A stretch of 64,000 bases of DNA from Geothrix sp. 21YS21S-2. Its GTDB lineage: Bacteria; Acidobacteriota; Holophagae; Holophagales; Holophagaceae. The translations under genes and the position numbers were made by a program. Position 1 is the stretch's first letter. Each line of letters opens with the position of its first letter. Below the pieces are notes generated by a model that searched no databases, was not told the origin of the DNA, and was given only the letters and a program-made list of their open reading frames with translations. Location: positions 4,715,001-4,779,000 of the forward strand of contig NZ_CP132910.1 of NCBI RefSeq assembly GCF_030846775.1, written 5' to 3'. Positions 35,067 to 44,895 of this stretch are shown piece after piece.

Positions 35067-36166
35067 GGGGTGTCCTTTTCTGCGGGTTCGAGGGTGAGCC
35101 AGGCGGGGACGCGGTCCTGGAGGCCTGCTCCGGCGAGGAACTCGCCGTCCTGGAGGCCCGCCGCCACGTGCACCGCCGCCATGGCCAGGGGATCGGCGAG
35201 CCGGGCCCTGGACGGGGAGCGCAGGTTGCCGACGAGGTCCAGCAGGGGGGCCGGAAGGCCCATGAGGGTCAGGTAGAGCCTGGAGACCTCGGGGGCTTCG
35301 GCGCCGAAGACCCGGCGTTCGTCCCGGTCCTCCGTCCCGGGCCGGGCCAGGGCCAGGATCATGGGGCCCGCGGCCGAAAGGAGGCCCCCGGCGTAGGCGA
35401 GATCCTGGACCGGCGCCGGGGCCCCCTCCGCCCGCGCGATGGCGAGGGCGAGCCGGGCGATGCGGAGGTGGGCCTCGCGCAGGGGCCTGAGCCGGGCCTC
35501 AGCCTCGGGGGCCGCGGGACCCATTACGAGATCCGCCAGCTCCTCCCGGCCCAGGAGCTGCACGGCCTCCCAGGGGTCCACCGTGGGCCTGGGCGGTCCG
35601 TAGAAGGCCGAATTGACCAGCTTCAGGGCCTTGGCGGCCAGTCCGGGATCCCGGCAGACCAGGCCCCTCAGGGCCACAGGCTGGGCGGCGGGATCGTCCA
35701 GGAACGCGCGGACCCGGTGGGAGGTCACGGGGCTTCCCGGCAGCTGGCCCATGCCGGCCACCACCGGAAGCAGGTCCATCTCGCCCTGTCCGAGGTCCTT
35801 GACCTCGGACACCTGGACGAGGGCCGCCAGCAGGAGGCCCGGCTCGCTGGGCTTGGTGAGGAAGCGGTGGGCGTACCGCGCCGCGCCGTGGAGCATGGCG
35901 GTGTCCTGGTGCCCCGAGAGCACGATGCGGACCATCTCCGGCCGGTGCTCCAGGCTCCATTCCATGAGCTGCACGCCGCTGTAGCCCGGCATGTTGAGGT
36001 CCGTGACCAGCACGTCGAAGGGCTGGACCTCCAGGAGCTCCCGGGCCTTGCGGCCGGACTCCGCGACGACGACCTCCCAGAGGTTGCGCATGCGGCGCAG
36101 CATGCGCTCGAGGCCCAGCAGGATCAGCTGCTGGTCGTCCACCAGCAGGATGCGAAGCCTAGCCAA
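35063..36166 (-). CDS. response regulator with HDOD-like output domain
   Basis: 367 residues. Receiver domain with Asp56 ([12 protein letters not shown]) and Lys105, followed by an HDOD-type helical domain (about 135-340) recognised by [21 protein letters not shown] and [12 protein letters not shown]. In the place of the LLHD(I/V)G segment seen in the paralogue at 38281 this protein has Leu262-Leu-Ser-Ala-Ala-Gly267. HDOD proteins act by protein interaction rather than known catalysis, so loss need not mean inactivity. The start lies 8 bases inside the end of the kinase gene 36159, and the stop overlaps the next regulator, so the three are one coupled minus-strand operon. Confidence 0.82.
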   Translation of the reverse strand: MARLRILLVDDQQLILLGLERMLRRMRNLWEVVVAESGRKARELLEVQPFDVLVTDLNMPGYSGVQLMEWSLEHRPEMVRIVLSGHQDTAMLHGAARYAHRFLTKPSEPGLLLAALVQVSEVKDLGQGEMDLLPVVAGMGQLPGSPVTSHRVRAFLDDPAAQPVALRGLVCRDPGLAAKALKLVNSAFYGPPRPTVDPWEAVQLLGREELADLVMGPAAPEAEARLRPLREAHLRIARLALAIARAEGAPAPVQDLAYAGGLLSAAGPMILALARPGTEDRDERRVFGAEAPEVSRLYLTLMGLPAPLLDLVGNLRSPSRARLADPLAMAAVHVAAGLQDGEFLAGAGLQDRVPAWLTLEPAEKDTP

Positions 36167-38177
36167 GGCGCCCCCCTTCCCGGTCCCGGGTGACGGGTAC
36201 CCGCAGGATGAACACGGACCCCGACCCGGTCTCCGTCTCGAAGGCCACGGTGCCCTTGTGGCGCTCCACGATCACGGTGTGGACGATGGCCAGGCCCTGG
36301 CCGGTGCCCCTCCCGACCTCCTTGGTGGTGAAGAAGGGATCGAAGATCCTCGGCCTCACATGTTCGGGGATGCCCGTGCCGGTGTCCCGCACCCGGATCT
36401 CGGCCATGCCCGCGTCCAGGGCGGTGGAGACGGTGATGGTCCCCTTGGTCTCGGGATCGGCGCTCTGCGCGTCGCTGATGGCGTGGGCCGCGTTGACCAC
36501 GAGGTTGAGGACGGCCTGGTTGATCTCGTTGGGGTAGCAGAGCACCGGCGGGAGGTTGGGATCCAGCTCCAGGACGAGGTTGGCCACGTACTTCCATTCG
36601 TTGCGGGAGACGGTGATGGTGCTCTCGATGGAGCGGTTGAGGTCCACATCCACCGGTTCCTCGCTGCCGGGGTGGGAGAAGTCCTTCATGGCCTTGACGA
36701 TCCGGGTGACCCGGGCGATGCCTTCCGCGGACTGTTCGATGGCCCTGGGGATCTCCTCCTTGAGGTAGGGCAGGTCCACCTCCTCCAGGATCCGAGCCAG
36801 GGGACCCGCAGGCTCCGGGAGGGCCTCCTCCAGCCCTTCCACCACCCTGAGCAGGTCCTGGAAGGCCTCGGCGAGGAACTTGGTGTTGTCGCCGATGTAC
36901 TGGGTGGGCGTGTTGATCTCGTGGGCGATGCCAGCCGCCAGCTGGCCGATGGCCTCCAGCTTCTGCGCGTGGCGCAGCTGGACTTCCAGGGAGAGGCGCG
37001 CCTGTTCGATCTTTCGGTTCTCTGTGGTGTCCTCCATCAGCCACACCGACCCTTCGTGGGGTATGGCGGGGTTCAGGGGCCTCCCGATCATCCGGCACCA
37101 GAACGAGGACCCGTCGCCCCGCAGGAGCTGCCAGGTGACGTCGGCGCGCTCCCCGCGCCGCATGGCGTCGTAGGTGGAGCGGGCCATCTCGTCGTAGGAG
37201 GCGCCGTCGGGGTAGAGGATCCGGGTGGGGGCGCCCAGGAGCTGGGCCAGGGGCCGCCCCAGGATCTCCGCCAGCCGGGAGTTGACCCATTCGAAGACTC
37301 GGTCGCGCACGAAGGCGATGCCCAGGGTGGAGTTCTCTAGGATGAGGTTCTTGATGGCGTGGGCCTTCAGCAGCTCCGTGTCCGCCTTCACCCGTGCCGT
37401 GATGTCCCGGGAGACGATGATGGCCAGGTCTCCGGAGGCGGTCCTGCCGCGCACGATCGCCGCCCGGCCCTCGAAATGGCGCCACGTGCCGTCCTTGTGG
37501 AGCAGGCGGAACTCGGTGGTGTCCTCGCGCCCGCCCTGGAAAAGCTCGGCCAGCTCGGCCTGGAGCCGGTCCCGGTCCTCGGGATGGAACAGGAACATGG
37601 GGGGGAACTCGTTGAGTTCCTCCATGGTGAAGCCCAGGGTCCGGGCATGGGCGAAGTTCTGGAAGAGCCGCCGGCCACTCTGGTCCAGCAGGGCCACCAG
37701 GTCGCCGGCGTTCTCGGAGATCACCCGGAACATCTCCTCGTTCTCGCGCAGGCGCTGCTCCGATTCCCGCTTGCGCGCGTTGCGTTCGAAGGCGCTGAGG
37801 AGGCAGTGGGCCAAGCGCCCGGGTGAGAGGTCCGGCGGAGCCAGGAAGTCCTCGGCACCCCTCCGGATGGCGAGGCGGGCCATCGTGTCGGCGCCGTCCT
37901 TCGCCACGAGGACGATGGCGAGGTCCCCGCCGTCCCGCCAGATCATGTCCAGGGCGGGAAGGCCCGGACCGCCACCCAGGCCTGCGCCCAGGACCACCAG
38001 GTCGATGCCGCCGCCCCGGAGCCTCCGCAGGCCCTCCCCGAGGGTCGCGGCGCTGGAGGCGGCCGTCCCCGGCAGCCCCGCCGCGGCGAGGTCGGCCAGG
38101 GTGCCCGAAAACAGAGGGTCGTCCTCGATGATCAGGAGGGTTCGGGGCTGGGGCGCTTCCAGGGGGGTTTCGGGCAT
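36159..38177 (-). CDS. multi-PAS hybrid sensor kinase with degenerate receiver
   Basis: 672 residues from ATG 38177. The N-terminal 1-130 is a receiver fold ([11 protein letters not shown]), but the phospho-acceptor aspartate is replaced by Gly64 in [12 protein letters not shown], so it is probably a pseudo-receiver. Two PAS domains follow (about 145-270, [19 protein letters not shown]; 280-400, [13 protein letters not shown]), then the kinase core with His419 in [15 protein letters not shown] box [14 protein letters not shown]1 VRDTGTGIP and the G2 region [10 protein letters not shown]. No membrane helix. It heads an operon with two response regulators (REC-HDOD and REC-degenerate HD-GYP), the likely phosphotransfer partners. 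Confidence 0.86.
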   Translation of the reverse strand: MPETPLEAPQPRTLLIIEDDPLFSGTLADLAAAGLPGTAASSAATLGEGLRRLRGGGIDLVVLGAGLGGGPGLPALDMIWRDGGDLAIVLVAKDGADTMARLAIRRGAEDFLAPPDLSPGRLAHCLLSAFERNARKRESEQRLRENEEMFRVISENAGDLVALLDQSGRRLFQNFAHARTLGFTMEELNEFPPMFLFHPEDRDRLQAELAELFQGGREDTTEFRLLHKDGTWRHFEGRAAIVRGRTASGDLAIIVSRDITARVKADTELLKAHAIKNLILENSTLGIAFVRDRVFEWVNSRLAEILGRPLAQLLGAPTRILYPDGASYDEMARSTYDAMRRGERADVTWQLLRGDGSSFWCRMIGRPLNPAIPHEGSVWLMEDTTENRKIEQARLSLEVQLRHAQKLEAIGQLAAGIAHEINTPTQYIGDNTKFLAEAFQDLLRVVEGLEEALPEPAGPLARILEEVDLPYLKEEIPRAIEQSAEGIARVTRIVKAMKDFSHPGSEEPVDVDLNRSIESTITVSRNEWKYVANLVLELDPNLPPVLCYPNEINQAVLNLVVNAAHAISDAQSADPETKGTITVSTALDAGMAEIRVRDTGTGIPEHVRPRIFDPFFTTKEVGRGTGQGLAIVHTVIVERHKGTVAFETETGSGSVFILRVPVTRDREGGRLG

Positions 38178-38280
38178 CTTGGGCGGGACCTGCTAGATGG
38201 TATCGTCCACTTCCGCCCGGGAATGAAATTCAGGGCCAAGGAAATCCGCACGATAAGGTAGAGAGGATCGCGAAGCAGCC

Positions 38281-39477
38281 ATGGCCGTCAGGACCCGGAT
38301 ACTGTTTGTTGATGATGAACCGCTCGTATTGCAGGGGCTCCAGCGGCTCCTGCGGAACATGCGGGCCGAGTGGGACATGGTCTTCGTCACCAGCGGCGCC
38401 GAGGGCCTGGAGGAACTGGCCCGGTCCCCCTTCGACGTGGTGGTCGCGGACATGCGCATGCCGGGCATGAATGGAGCCGAATTCCTCAACCGCGTCATGC
38501 GGCTCCATCCGGGCACGATCCGGCTGGTGCTCTCGGGCCAGGCGGATTCCGACCTGATCCTCCAGGTGGAAGGCGCGGCCCACCAGTTCATCTCCAAGCC
38601 CTGCGACCCCGGCATCCTGCGCACCGTGATCCAGGCCGCCAGCGAGATCGGAGGCCGCCTGCGCAGCGAGGAGATCCGCCGGGTCCTCGGCGGGATCGCC
38701 CACCTCCCGGTCCTGCCTGCCGCCTACCAGGAGATCCTGGCCCTCCTGGCCATCGAGGCCACGACCGTGGAGGACCTGGGCAGGGTGGTGCAGAAGGACC
38801 CGGGGATGACCGGCAACATCCTCAAGCTGGTCAATTCCGCCTATTTCGGCCTGCGCCAGCGGGTCTCGGACCCGGCCGAGGCGGTGTCCTTCCTGGGGGT
38901 CGACACCCTCAAGTCGCTGGCCCTGGTCCACGGAATCTTCAGTCAGGTGCGCGCGCTGCCGCAGGCCTTCAACGGCGCCCACCTCTGGCAGCACAGCCTC
39001 CAGCTGGCCGCGGCCTCCCGGGAGATCGCCAGGCTGGAGGGCCTGGGCCGTGAACTGGAGGCGGACTGCTTCACGGGGGGCCTCCTCCACGACGTCGGCC
39101 TGCTCCTGCTGGCTTCGGGGTTCCCCTCCGAGTACCACCGGATCGCCGGGCTCCTCGCCACGAGCTCCATGGAGATCCTCGATGCGGAAATGGAGGTGCT
39201 GGGAGTCCACCACGGCGAAGCGGGGGCGCACCTCCTGGGTCTATGGGGCCTGCCCGGCGCCGTCGTGGAGGCGGTGGCCCACCATCACTGCCCGCGCCCG
39301 TCCATCGGGATGACGCCCGAACGCGTCGTCCACGCGGCCGAGACGCTCTCCACGGCCGTCGGCGACTGCAAGGTGTTCGGCGTCCAGAGGGTCTGGGACC
39401 CGGGAACCCTCGAGGATGCCGTGGGACCCAGGTACGAGGCCTGGAAGCTCATCCTGGACCGGCTGGGCGAGGAATAG
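38281..39477 (+). CDS. response regulator with HDOD domain
   Basis: 398 residues from ATG 38281 (GAGAGGAT about 20 bases upstream; weak ribosome site). Receiver with Asp57 in VVVADMRMPGMNG and Lys106, then an HDOD domain (about 135-345) with VQKDPGMTGNILKLVNSAYFG, FLGVDTLKSLALVHGIF, and the intact LLHDVG (His270-Asp271). A C-terminal HHH-containing segment (AVAHHHCPRPS) also occurs in HD-domain proteins. Divergent from the kinase operon at 38177 with 103 bases between, so the two sides of the island may be co-regulated. Its 3' end overlaps the convergent REC-kinase gene by 29 bases. Confidence 0.87.
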   Translation: MAVRTRILFVDDEPLVLQGLQRLLRNMRAEWDMVFVTSGAEGLEELARSPFDVVVADMRMPGMNGAEFLNRVMRLHPGTIRLVLSGQADSDLILQVEGAAHQFISKPCDPGILRTVIQAASEIGGRLRSEEIRRVLGGIAHLPVLPAAYQEILALLAIEATTVEDLGRVVQKDPGMTGNILKLVNSAYFGLRQRVSDPAEAVSFLGVDTLKSLALVHGIFSQVRALPQAFNGAHLWQHSLQLAAASREIARLEGLGRELEADCFTGGLLHDVGLLLLASGFPSEYHRIAGLLATSSMEILDAEMEVLGVHHGEAGAHLLGLWGLPGAVVEAVAHHHCPRPSIGMTPERVVHAAETLSTAVGDCKVFGVQRVWDPGTLEDAVGPRYEAWKLILDRLGEE

Positions 39478-40603
39478 GGAGCACGATGTTGAAGCGGCTG
39501 CCGCCGCCGGGATTGTCGTCCACCCAGATGCGGCCCCCGTGGGAGTCGACCGCCGCCTTGCAGAAGGCCAGGCCCAGGCCGCGGTTGTGGCGGTTGTGGG
39601 CGTGGGAGGCGGAGGTCTCCAGCTGGACGTAGAGGTCGAACATCCCCTCGCGCATCGCCTCGGGAACCCCGGGGCCCTGGTCGGACACGTACAGGTGGAG
39701 CCCGTCGCCCTCGTGGCGCCCGGCGCCCAGGAGGAGGGTTCCGCCGTCGGGGGAGTAGCGCAGGCAGTTGTCCAGGAGGTTGCCCAGCACCCGGTCCATG
39801 AGGACCGGGTCCATGGGGTGGTGGAGATCGGCGTCCTCCACCTCCACCACGCCGTGGATCTTCCGCACCTTCAGCCAGAGGTCGTGGCGGGCCAGGATCC
39901 CCTCCAGGAAGGGCCGGAGCGGCACCTCGGCGAGGGAGGGCCGGATCCCGGTGTGCTCGGCCTTGATGTGGTCCATCCAGGAGGTGACCAGCCGCAGGAG
40001 GTGCTCGGCGCCCGTGAGGACCCGGTTCCAGGCCGCGGCGGGCCGGGTCTCCTGGGTGACCATCATCTCCGCCTGAAGGAGGATTCCGGCGATGGGGTTC
40101 TTGAGGTCGTGGAGGAGGAAGGCCTGGAGCCTCTCCCGCTCCTCGCGGGTCCGGAGGATGATCTCGTTCTGCGCCCCGATGGTGGCCACGCTGGTGCGCA
40201 GGTCCGTCATCAGCCCCCGGATGCGGATGAGGGACTTCACGCGCAGCTGCAGTTCCTCCGTGCGAACGGGCTTGGTGAGGAAGTCGTCGGCGCCGCAGTC
40301 CAGGGCCTCGGCATAGAGCTTCTCGTCGTAGGAGCCCGTGAGGACCAGGACGGGGATCTCGCCCCATCCCGGCAGGAGCCGCAGGGCCCGGCAGGTCTCG
40401 ATGCCGCTCATGCCCGGCATGACGAGGTCCAGGATGACCAGATCGACCGTGCCGCCCTGCGCGAAGGCCAGCGCGGCGGCACCGTCCCCGACGCAGTGGA
40501 CGATGTAGCCGCCGCGGCCCAGCTGGCGCTTGAGGGCGGCGCTGACGGCCCGGTCATCGTCCACCACGAGGATGGTTTCCCGCGAACCCCATTCCGGCGG
40601 CAT
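39449..40603 (-). CDS. REC-histidine kinase hybrid
   Basis: 384 residues from ATG 40603, chosen for GGAG six bases upstream; in-frame ATGs at 40645, 40630 and 40627 would add up to 14 residues. Receiver domain first (ILVVDDDRAVS, Asp in VILDLVMPGMSG, KPVRTEEL), then a kinase core with the H-box LLHDLKNPIAG and ATP-binding motifs NLLDNCLRYSPDGG, VSDQGPGVP, and NRGLGLAFCKAAVDSHGG. This receiver-then-kinase order is that of signal-relay kinases driven by another kinase. It is convergent with the REC-HDOD gene and divergent from the COG4389 gene (start 69 bases apart). Confidence 0.86.
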   Translation of the reverse strand: MPPEWGSRETILVVDDDRAVSAALKRQLGRGGYIVHCVGDGAAALAFAQGGTVDLVILDLVMPGMSGIETCRALRLLPGWGEIPVLVLTGSYDEKLYAEALDCGADDFLTKPVRTEELQLRVKSLIRIRGLMTDLRTSVATIGAQNEIILRTREERERLQAFLLHDLKNPIAGILLQAEMMVTQETRPAAAWNRVLTGAEHLLRLVTSWMDHIKAEHTGIRPSLAEVPLRPFLEGILARHDLWLKVRKIHGVVEVEDADLHHPMDPVLMDRVLGNLLDNCLRYSPDGGTLLLGAGRHEGDGLHLYVSDQGPGVPEAMREGMFDLYVQLETSASHAHNRHNRGLGLAFCKAAVDSHGGRIWVDDNPGGGSRFNIVLPIPRPAGPG

Positions 40604-40672
40604 GGTATTCTCCGAAGCGTCCCACATCATGTCATGAACGGCCATGAAGGGCGCGCCCAGAGAGGATGATTG

Positions 40673-42526
40673 ATGGCCTCGATACTCCTGACGAAGGTGC
40701 TCGCCGCTCCCGTCCCCGACGAGGCCTGGTTCGAGGGGCTGCTGAGGTGGGTGATGGACGGGGACCCGGAAGGCGGCCTCACCTCCGCCCGTTTCCGCCG
40801 GCTGCAGGAGCTCCAGGAACACCTCGAACTCCGCCCCTCGGGCCCTGAGTGGAAGGCCCGAATCCAGGCGGTCTGGAGCCATACCAGCGCTGTCGGCCTC
40901 CTGGCCGATGCGGGCCTGCCCACCCATGGTTCCTTCCTCCGCGAGGCGGTGGAGCTCCTGGTCGACCGGTTCGTGCCCAGCCTGGATCCCGAGAATGACC
41001 TCTCCGCGCTCCTTCACCGCCTGGAGCTCGACGAGGCCGACGGGGACTGGGTCGAGGCCCTGCCGGAGGGGGACGGCCTCTGGGACGGGCTCCTCTCCGT
41101 GCCTGCCGAGGCCCGCTGGGACGCCGTCCAGCTCCTGGCCTACCGGGCCGCGGCCCTGGGCCTGGCTCGCGACCTGCTGGGCCTGGGCCCCCAGGAACGC
41201 GAACTGGACTCGCCCTTCGCCAGGCTCCCCGAGGCCGCCGCGGCCCTGCGCGTGGGCGGGGATCCGGGCTGGGCCGCGCTCCTGGAGGACTGCCGCGCGC
41301 GCATGGCCAGGGCCCTGGAGCACCTCGAGACCCACGGGACCAGCTCGGAGCTGGTGTACCGCCTGGATCTCCTGGAGGCCTACCTGGAGCGCTGCGGCAA
41401 GCTGGTGGACGTCATCCAGGGCAGGCTCGGCGGCCGGGCGTTCGCCGCCGAGCTGATCCGGAGCAAGGCCCGGGGCCGGCGCCTGGGCACGCTGGTCAAG
41501 GGCAGCGTCAGGCTCATGGCCCGGAAGGTCGTGGAGCACACCGGGCGCACCGGAGAGCACTACATCGCCGAGTCCCGCGGGGAGTGGGCGAGCACGTTCT
41601 GGTCCGCGGCCGGGGGCGGCGCGCTGACGGCCTTCACCGCGCTCTTCAAGTACGCCCTGGCCGCGGCCGCCCTGGCGCCCCTGGTGGGCGGCCTGGGCTT
41701 CGCCGCCAACTACACCCTCAGCTTCGTGGCCATGCAGTTCCTGGGCCTGACCCTCGCTTCCAAGCAGCCCGCCATGACCGCCGCGAGCCTCGCCGGCGCC
41801 CTGGAGGACAGCCGCTCCCGGGCCGGCCTCAAGGACCTCGTGGCCGGGATCACCCGCAGCCAGGTCATGGCCACCGCCGGCAACGTCCTGGTGGCGATCC
41901 CCGCGACCCTCGCCCTGGCCCTGGCGTGGCGCTGGGCCCTGGGCCGGCCCTTCGTGGATCCGGCCACCGCCGCCCACAGCCTCCACGGACTCCACCCCTT
42001 CCGCTCCTGGACCATCCCCTTCGCCATGCTCACCGGGGTCCTCCTCTGGATGTCCAGCCTGGCCGCGGGCTGGGCCGCCAACTGGAGCGCATTCCGCCGC
42101 CTGCCCGAGGCCGTGGCGACGCACCGCCGCCTCCGTCTCTGGCTGGGCCCCGCCCGGGCCGAGGCCCTGGGCAGGCAGGTGGAGCACCACTTCAGCGGCG
42201 TGGCGGGCTACGTGGCCCTGGGCCTCCTCCTGGGCTTCCTCCCCGTGGCCTTCGCCTTCGCGGGCCTGCCCGTGGAGGTTCGCCACGTGACCCTCAACGC
42301 CGCGTCCCTGGCCCTCTGCGCCGTGGAGGACGTGCCGCGCTGGGGGGACATCGCCTGGGGGCTCCTCAGCATCGTCATCATCGGGGTGTGCAATTTCGGG
42401 GTGTCGTTCCACCTGGCCCTGAAGACGGCCATGAGGGCCCGCGGGGTGACGGGCTTCCATGAACTGAGCTGGCTGGGCCGGGAGTTCCTGAAGGACCCGT
42501 GGACGTTCCTGGGCCCCCCGCGCTAA
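40673..42526 (+). CDS. COG4389 membrane protein ('site-specific recombinase' Gcr-like)
   Basis: 617 residues from ATG 40673 (AGAGGA upstream; a TTG one codon earlier is also open). The N-terminal 270 residues are soluble and helical; then RRLGTLVKGSVRLMARKVVE and HTGRTGEHYIA, followed by about seven membrane segments (AAGGGALTAFTALFKYALAA, ANYTLSFVAMQFLGLTLASK, VLVAIPATLALALAWRW, ...). This order matches COG4389, a family labelled site-specific recombinase in databases. I see no tyrosine or serine recombinase active site, and a polytopic membrane protein is an unlikely DNA recombinase, so the label should not be trusted. Function unknown. Confidence 0.7.
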   Translation: MASILLTKVLAAPVPDEAWFEGLLRWVMDGDPEGGLTSARFRRLQELQEHLELRPSGPEWKARIQAVWSHTSAVGLLADAGLPTHGSFLREAVELLVDRFVPSLDPENDLSALLHRLELDEADGDWVEALPEGDGLWDGLLSVPAEARWDAVQLLAYRAAALGLARDLLGLGPQERELDSPFARLPEAAAALRVGGDPGWAALLEDCRARMARALEHLETHGTSSELVYRLDLLEAYLERCGKLVDVIQGRLGGRAFAAELIRSKARGRRLGTLVKGSVRLMARKVVEHTGRTGEHYIAESRGEWASTFWSAAGGGALTAFTALFKYALAAAALAPLVGGLGFAANYTLSFVAMQFLGLTLASKQPAMTAASLAGALEDSRSRAGLKDLVAGITRSQVMATAGNVLVAIPATLALALAWRWALGRPFVDPATAAHSLHGLHPFRSWTIPFAMLTGVLLWMSSLAAGWAANWSAFRRLPEAVATHRRLRLWLGPARAEALGRQVEHHFSGVAGYVALGLLLGFLPVAFAFAGLPVEVRHVTLNAASLALCAVEDVPRWGDIAWGLLSIVIIGVCNFGVSFHLALKTAMRARGVTGFHELSWLGREFLKDPWTFLGPPR

Positions 42527-42626
42527 GGGAACCCGTTCCTTCTTCTCCTCGGCGGGCCGAGGTTCGCCGGGAAATGAAAGGGGATGATTCCCGAACCCCA
42601 ACGGGCCCTACTTCAACTCATGTGCT

Positions 42627-43418
42627 TCAAATGCCGTGGATCTTGTAGAAGTACCATGCCGTCAGGATGAACCCCACCCCCACGACGATGGCGCGCACGG
42701 TCTTCCGCCCCACCCGGTGGGCCATGTGGGATCCGAAGAACCCTCCGCCCATGGCCGCGATCGCCATGAGGCCGGCGGTGCCCCACACCACGTTGCGGCC
42801 GTGGAAGAAGACTTCCGCGCCCAGGAACAGCAGGATGGCCACGCCGTTGATGGACAGGGCCAGGAAGTTCTTGAGGCCGTTCATCTGGTGGATGTCCGTG
42901 AGGCCCAGCAGGCTCAGGGCCGCGAGCATGAGGATGCCGATGCCCGCGCCGAAGAAGCCCCCGTAGATGCCCACCAGGAACTGGAAGAAGATGGCGCCCA
43001 TCCACCAGGTCCGGCTCCGCTCGCCGCCGTGCACGTGCCCGAGGGCCTTGGAGATGGAGTCGTTGGCGGCCATCAGGAGGGTGGCGGTGAGGATCAGCCA
43101 GGGGATGAGCAGGTCGAAGGTCTTGGCGGGGGTCGCCAGCATGAGCCACGCGCCCAGCGCGGCGCCGCCCAGCGACGGGGGCACCAGGCGCAGGGCGAAG
43201 CGCCGGGTCCCCTTCAGGTCCTCCCGGTGGCCCACGAACCCGCCGATGGACCCGGGCCACAGGGCCAGGGTGCTGGTGACGTTGGCCTGCTGCCCCGTGA
43301 GGCCGATGCCCAGCAGGGCGGGGAAGGAGATGAGCGTGCCTCCTCCCGCGATGGAATTGATGGTGCCCGCGGCGAAGGCCGCGGCCAGAACGGTAAGTTC
43401 ACGCCAGAGATGGGTCAT
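42627..43418 (-). CDS. TauE/SafE-family membrane exporter
   Basis: 263 residues, about eight hydrophobic segments in two repeated halves. The N-terminal NSIAGGGTLISFPALLGIGL and the internal repeat VGIYGGFFGAGIGILMLAAL are the two signature loops of the TauE/SafE (DUF81) family, which moves sulfite or small sulfur or organosulfonate anions across the inner membrane. The neighbours do not show sulfur metabolism, so the substrate is open. Transcribed away from the secreted unknown protein at 43626. Confidence 0.85.
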   Translation of the reverse strand: MTHLWRELTVLAAAFAAGTINSIAGGGTLISFPALLGIGLTGQQANVTSTLALWPGSIGGFVGHREDLKGTRRFALRLVPPSLGGAALGAWLMLATPAKTFDLLIPWLILTATLLMAANDSISKALGHVHGGERSRTWWMGAIFFQFLVGIYGGFFGAGIGILMLAALSLLGLTDIHQMNGLKNFLALSINGVAILLFLGAEVFFHGRNVVWGTAGLMAIAAMGGGFFGSHMAHRVGRKTVRAIVVGVGFILTAWYFYKIHGI

Positions 43419-43625
43419 CCCATGAGACTAGAGGCAGTCGGCGCCGTAATCCAGGGTGGGGCGGGAGCTCAAGGGGTGATCCGGCATGGGGCGCTGTCAA
43501 GACCTCGTGATACGTTGGAATCATATGGAAAAAAACGAATAAACTTTCATGTTACAACATTAATTTTCTATGGATGATCTCTATCCGCGGCTACGATCGA
43601 CCCCGCCCTCTGGAGGTGGGCAACC
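43419..43625. promoter_or_regulatory. divergent AT-rich promoter region
   Basis: Between the TauE-like gene and the secreted protein. Bases 43510-43575 are strongly AT-rich (TTGGAA at 43515, an A-tract at about 43530, the small palindrome TGTTACAACA at 43550). This is the most AT-rich stretch of its neighbourhood and probably holds the promoter of the 43626 gene; exact boxes are not fixed. Confidence 0.4.
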
Positions 43626-44444
43626 ATGAACCTTCGTTCCCTCTCTGCGCATGTCCCCACGTTCGCTCTTCTCATCGCACCCGCGCTGATGGCCCAGTCG
43701 GGCCCCCAGCCGCCGCCCCCGGTGATGGTATTCATCCGGGAGGAGGTCAAGCCCGGGAAGGGAGCGGCCCACGAAGCCACCGAGGCCGCCTGGACCCAAG
43801 CCATGATCAAAGGCAAATCGACCAACTATTACCTGGGCATGGAGGCCTTGACCGGCCCTTCGGAGGCCTGGTTCCTCGCCGGTTACGGCTCCTTCGCGAA
43901 ATGGGGCGGCGCCCAGAACGAGTTCGACGCCAACCCCGACCTCAAGAAGGAGATCGCCAGGATCGCCGAACAGGACGGGGAGCTGCTCAGCGGCGCCCGC
44001 ACCTTCGTGGGGGCCCGCCGCAAGGACCTGAGCTTCGGACCCGACGTGGAGATCGGCAAGATGCGGTACATGCGCGTGCGCACCTTCCGCGTCAAGCAGG
44101 GCCAGAACAGGCCCTTCGAGGACGGCCTCAAGGTGGCCCTGGAAGGGTATGCCAAGAGCAGGTATCCGTTCTCCTTCGCCACCTACGAGGTGGTCGCGGG
44201 CCAGCCCTCGCCCACCTTCGTGATCCTGCGCCCCATGAAGTCCCTGGGCGACATGGACCTCGCGGACGCGGCCGACAAGGCGTTCCTGGAGGTCATGGGG
44301 GAGGACGGCCGCAAGGCCCTCTCCAAGGTCTTCGGGGACAGCGTGCAGTTCGTGGAGAACCAGATCTTCTCCTTCAACCCGAAGCTCACCTTCGCGGGGC
44401 CCAGCACCATCGCCAGCGACCCGGCCTTCTGGGCGCCTAGGTAG
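43626..44444 (+). CDS. secreted protein of unknown function
   Basis: 272 residues from ATG 43626, with GGAGG ten bases upstream. A signal peptide ends at about LMAQ-S24. The mature part has two similar halves: VMVFIREEVKPGKGAAHEATEAAW and MRVRTFRVKQGQNRPFEDGLKVALEGY, each a strand-helix pattern that recalls dimeric alpha/beta-barrel (antibiotic-biosynthesis-monooxygenase-like) domains. I cannot name a function. The 3' end overlaps the convergent hydrogenase-maturation protease gene by 8 bases. Confidence 0.65.
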   Translation: MNLRSLSAHVPTFALLIAPALMAQSGPQPPPPVMVFIREEVKPGKGAAHEATEAAWTQAMIKGKSTNYYLGMEALTGPSEAWFLAGYGSFAKWGGAQNEFDANPDLKKEIARIAEQDGELLSGARTFVGARRKDLSFGPDVEIGKMRYMRVRTFRVKQGQNRPFEDGLKVALEGYAKSRYPFSFATYEVVAGQPSPTFVILRPMKSLGDMDLADAADKAFLEVMGEDGRKALSKVFGDSVQFVENQIFSFNPKLTFAGPSTIASDPAFWAPR

Positions 44445-44895
44445 CGAGTTCGGCCAGCACCGCCGCCGCCGCCCCGGGCACGGCCTCCGCCAGGGCGGGG
44501 CTCAGGTCCACGGTCATGTCCTGGGGCAGGGCGATGCTGAGGGTGAAGAGCACCACGTCGGGCTCCCCCAGGTCCATGAGGTAGAAGCTGTCCAGCAGGT
44601 CCTTCAGGCCGATGTCGTGCGCGGCCAGGCTGGGGGGGAAGTCGCTGGCGAACTTCGGGGCCAGGCGCCGCAGGGTGCCGGGGGGCTCGCCGTCGGCGGT
44701 GGCGTCGACGAGGATGATGCGGCGCGCGTCCTGCATGGGCTCGAGCAGCACCAGGCTGCCGGTTCCCCCGTCCAGGAACTCGACGCCGGGCGGGGCGGGG
44801 GCCTCCATGAGCCTGCGCACCACGTGGACCCCGGCCCCCTCGTCGCCGAGGAGCGTGTTGCCGATGCCCAGCACCAGGATCCGGTCAGGCGTCAC
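44437..44895 (-). CDS. hyaD: hydrogenase maturation protease
   Basis: 152 residues. ILVLGIGNTLLGDEGAGVHVV at the N-terminus contains the nickel-sensing Glu/Asp site of the HyaD/HybD/HoxM endopeptidases, and DGGTGSLVLL and AAHDIGLKDLL follow in the normal order. It removes the C-terminal tail of the hydrogenase large subunit after Ni insertion; that tail is present in the gene at 45581. Its start overlaps the end of the cytochrome b gene by 11 bases, so it is the last gene of the hydrogenase operon. Confidence 0.92.
   Translation of the reverse strand: MTPDRILVLGIGNTLLGDEGAGVHVVRRLMEAPAPPGVEFLDGGTGSLVLLEPMQDARRIILVDATADGEPPGTLRRLAPKFASDFPPSLAAHDIGLKDLLDSFYLMDLGEPDVVLFTLSIALPQDMTVDLSPALAEAVPGAAAAVLAELAT

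Noticed and set aside
40673-42526. Mobile element based on the recombinase label of COG4389
   Set aside because: No recombinase active-site residues, no terminal repeats and no attachment sites around it.
39449-42601. A minus-strand open frame of about 1050 codons
   Set aside because: Only the 3' third is the REC-kinase gene; the rest is the opposite strand of the COG4389 gene, open because of high GC, and its peptide is low in normal composition.
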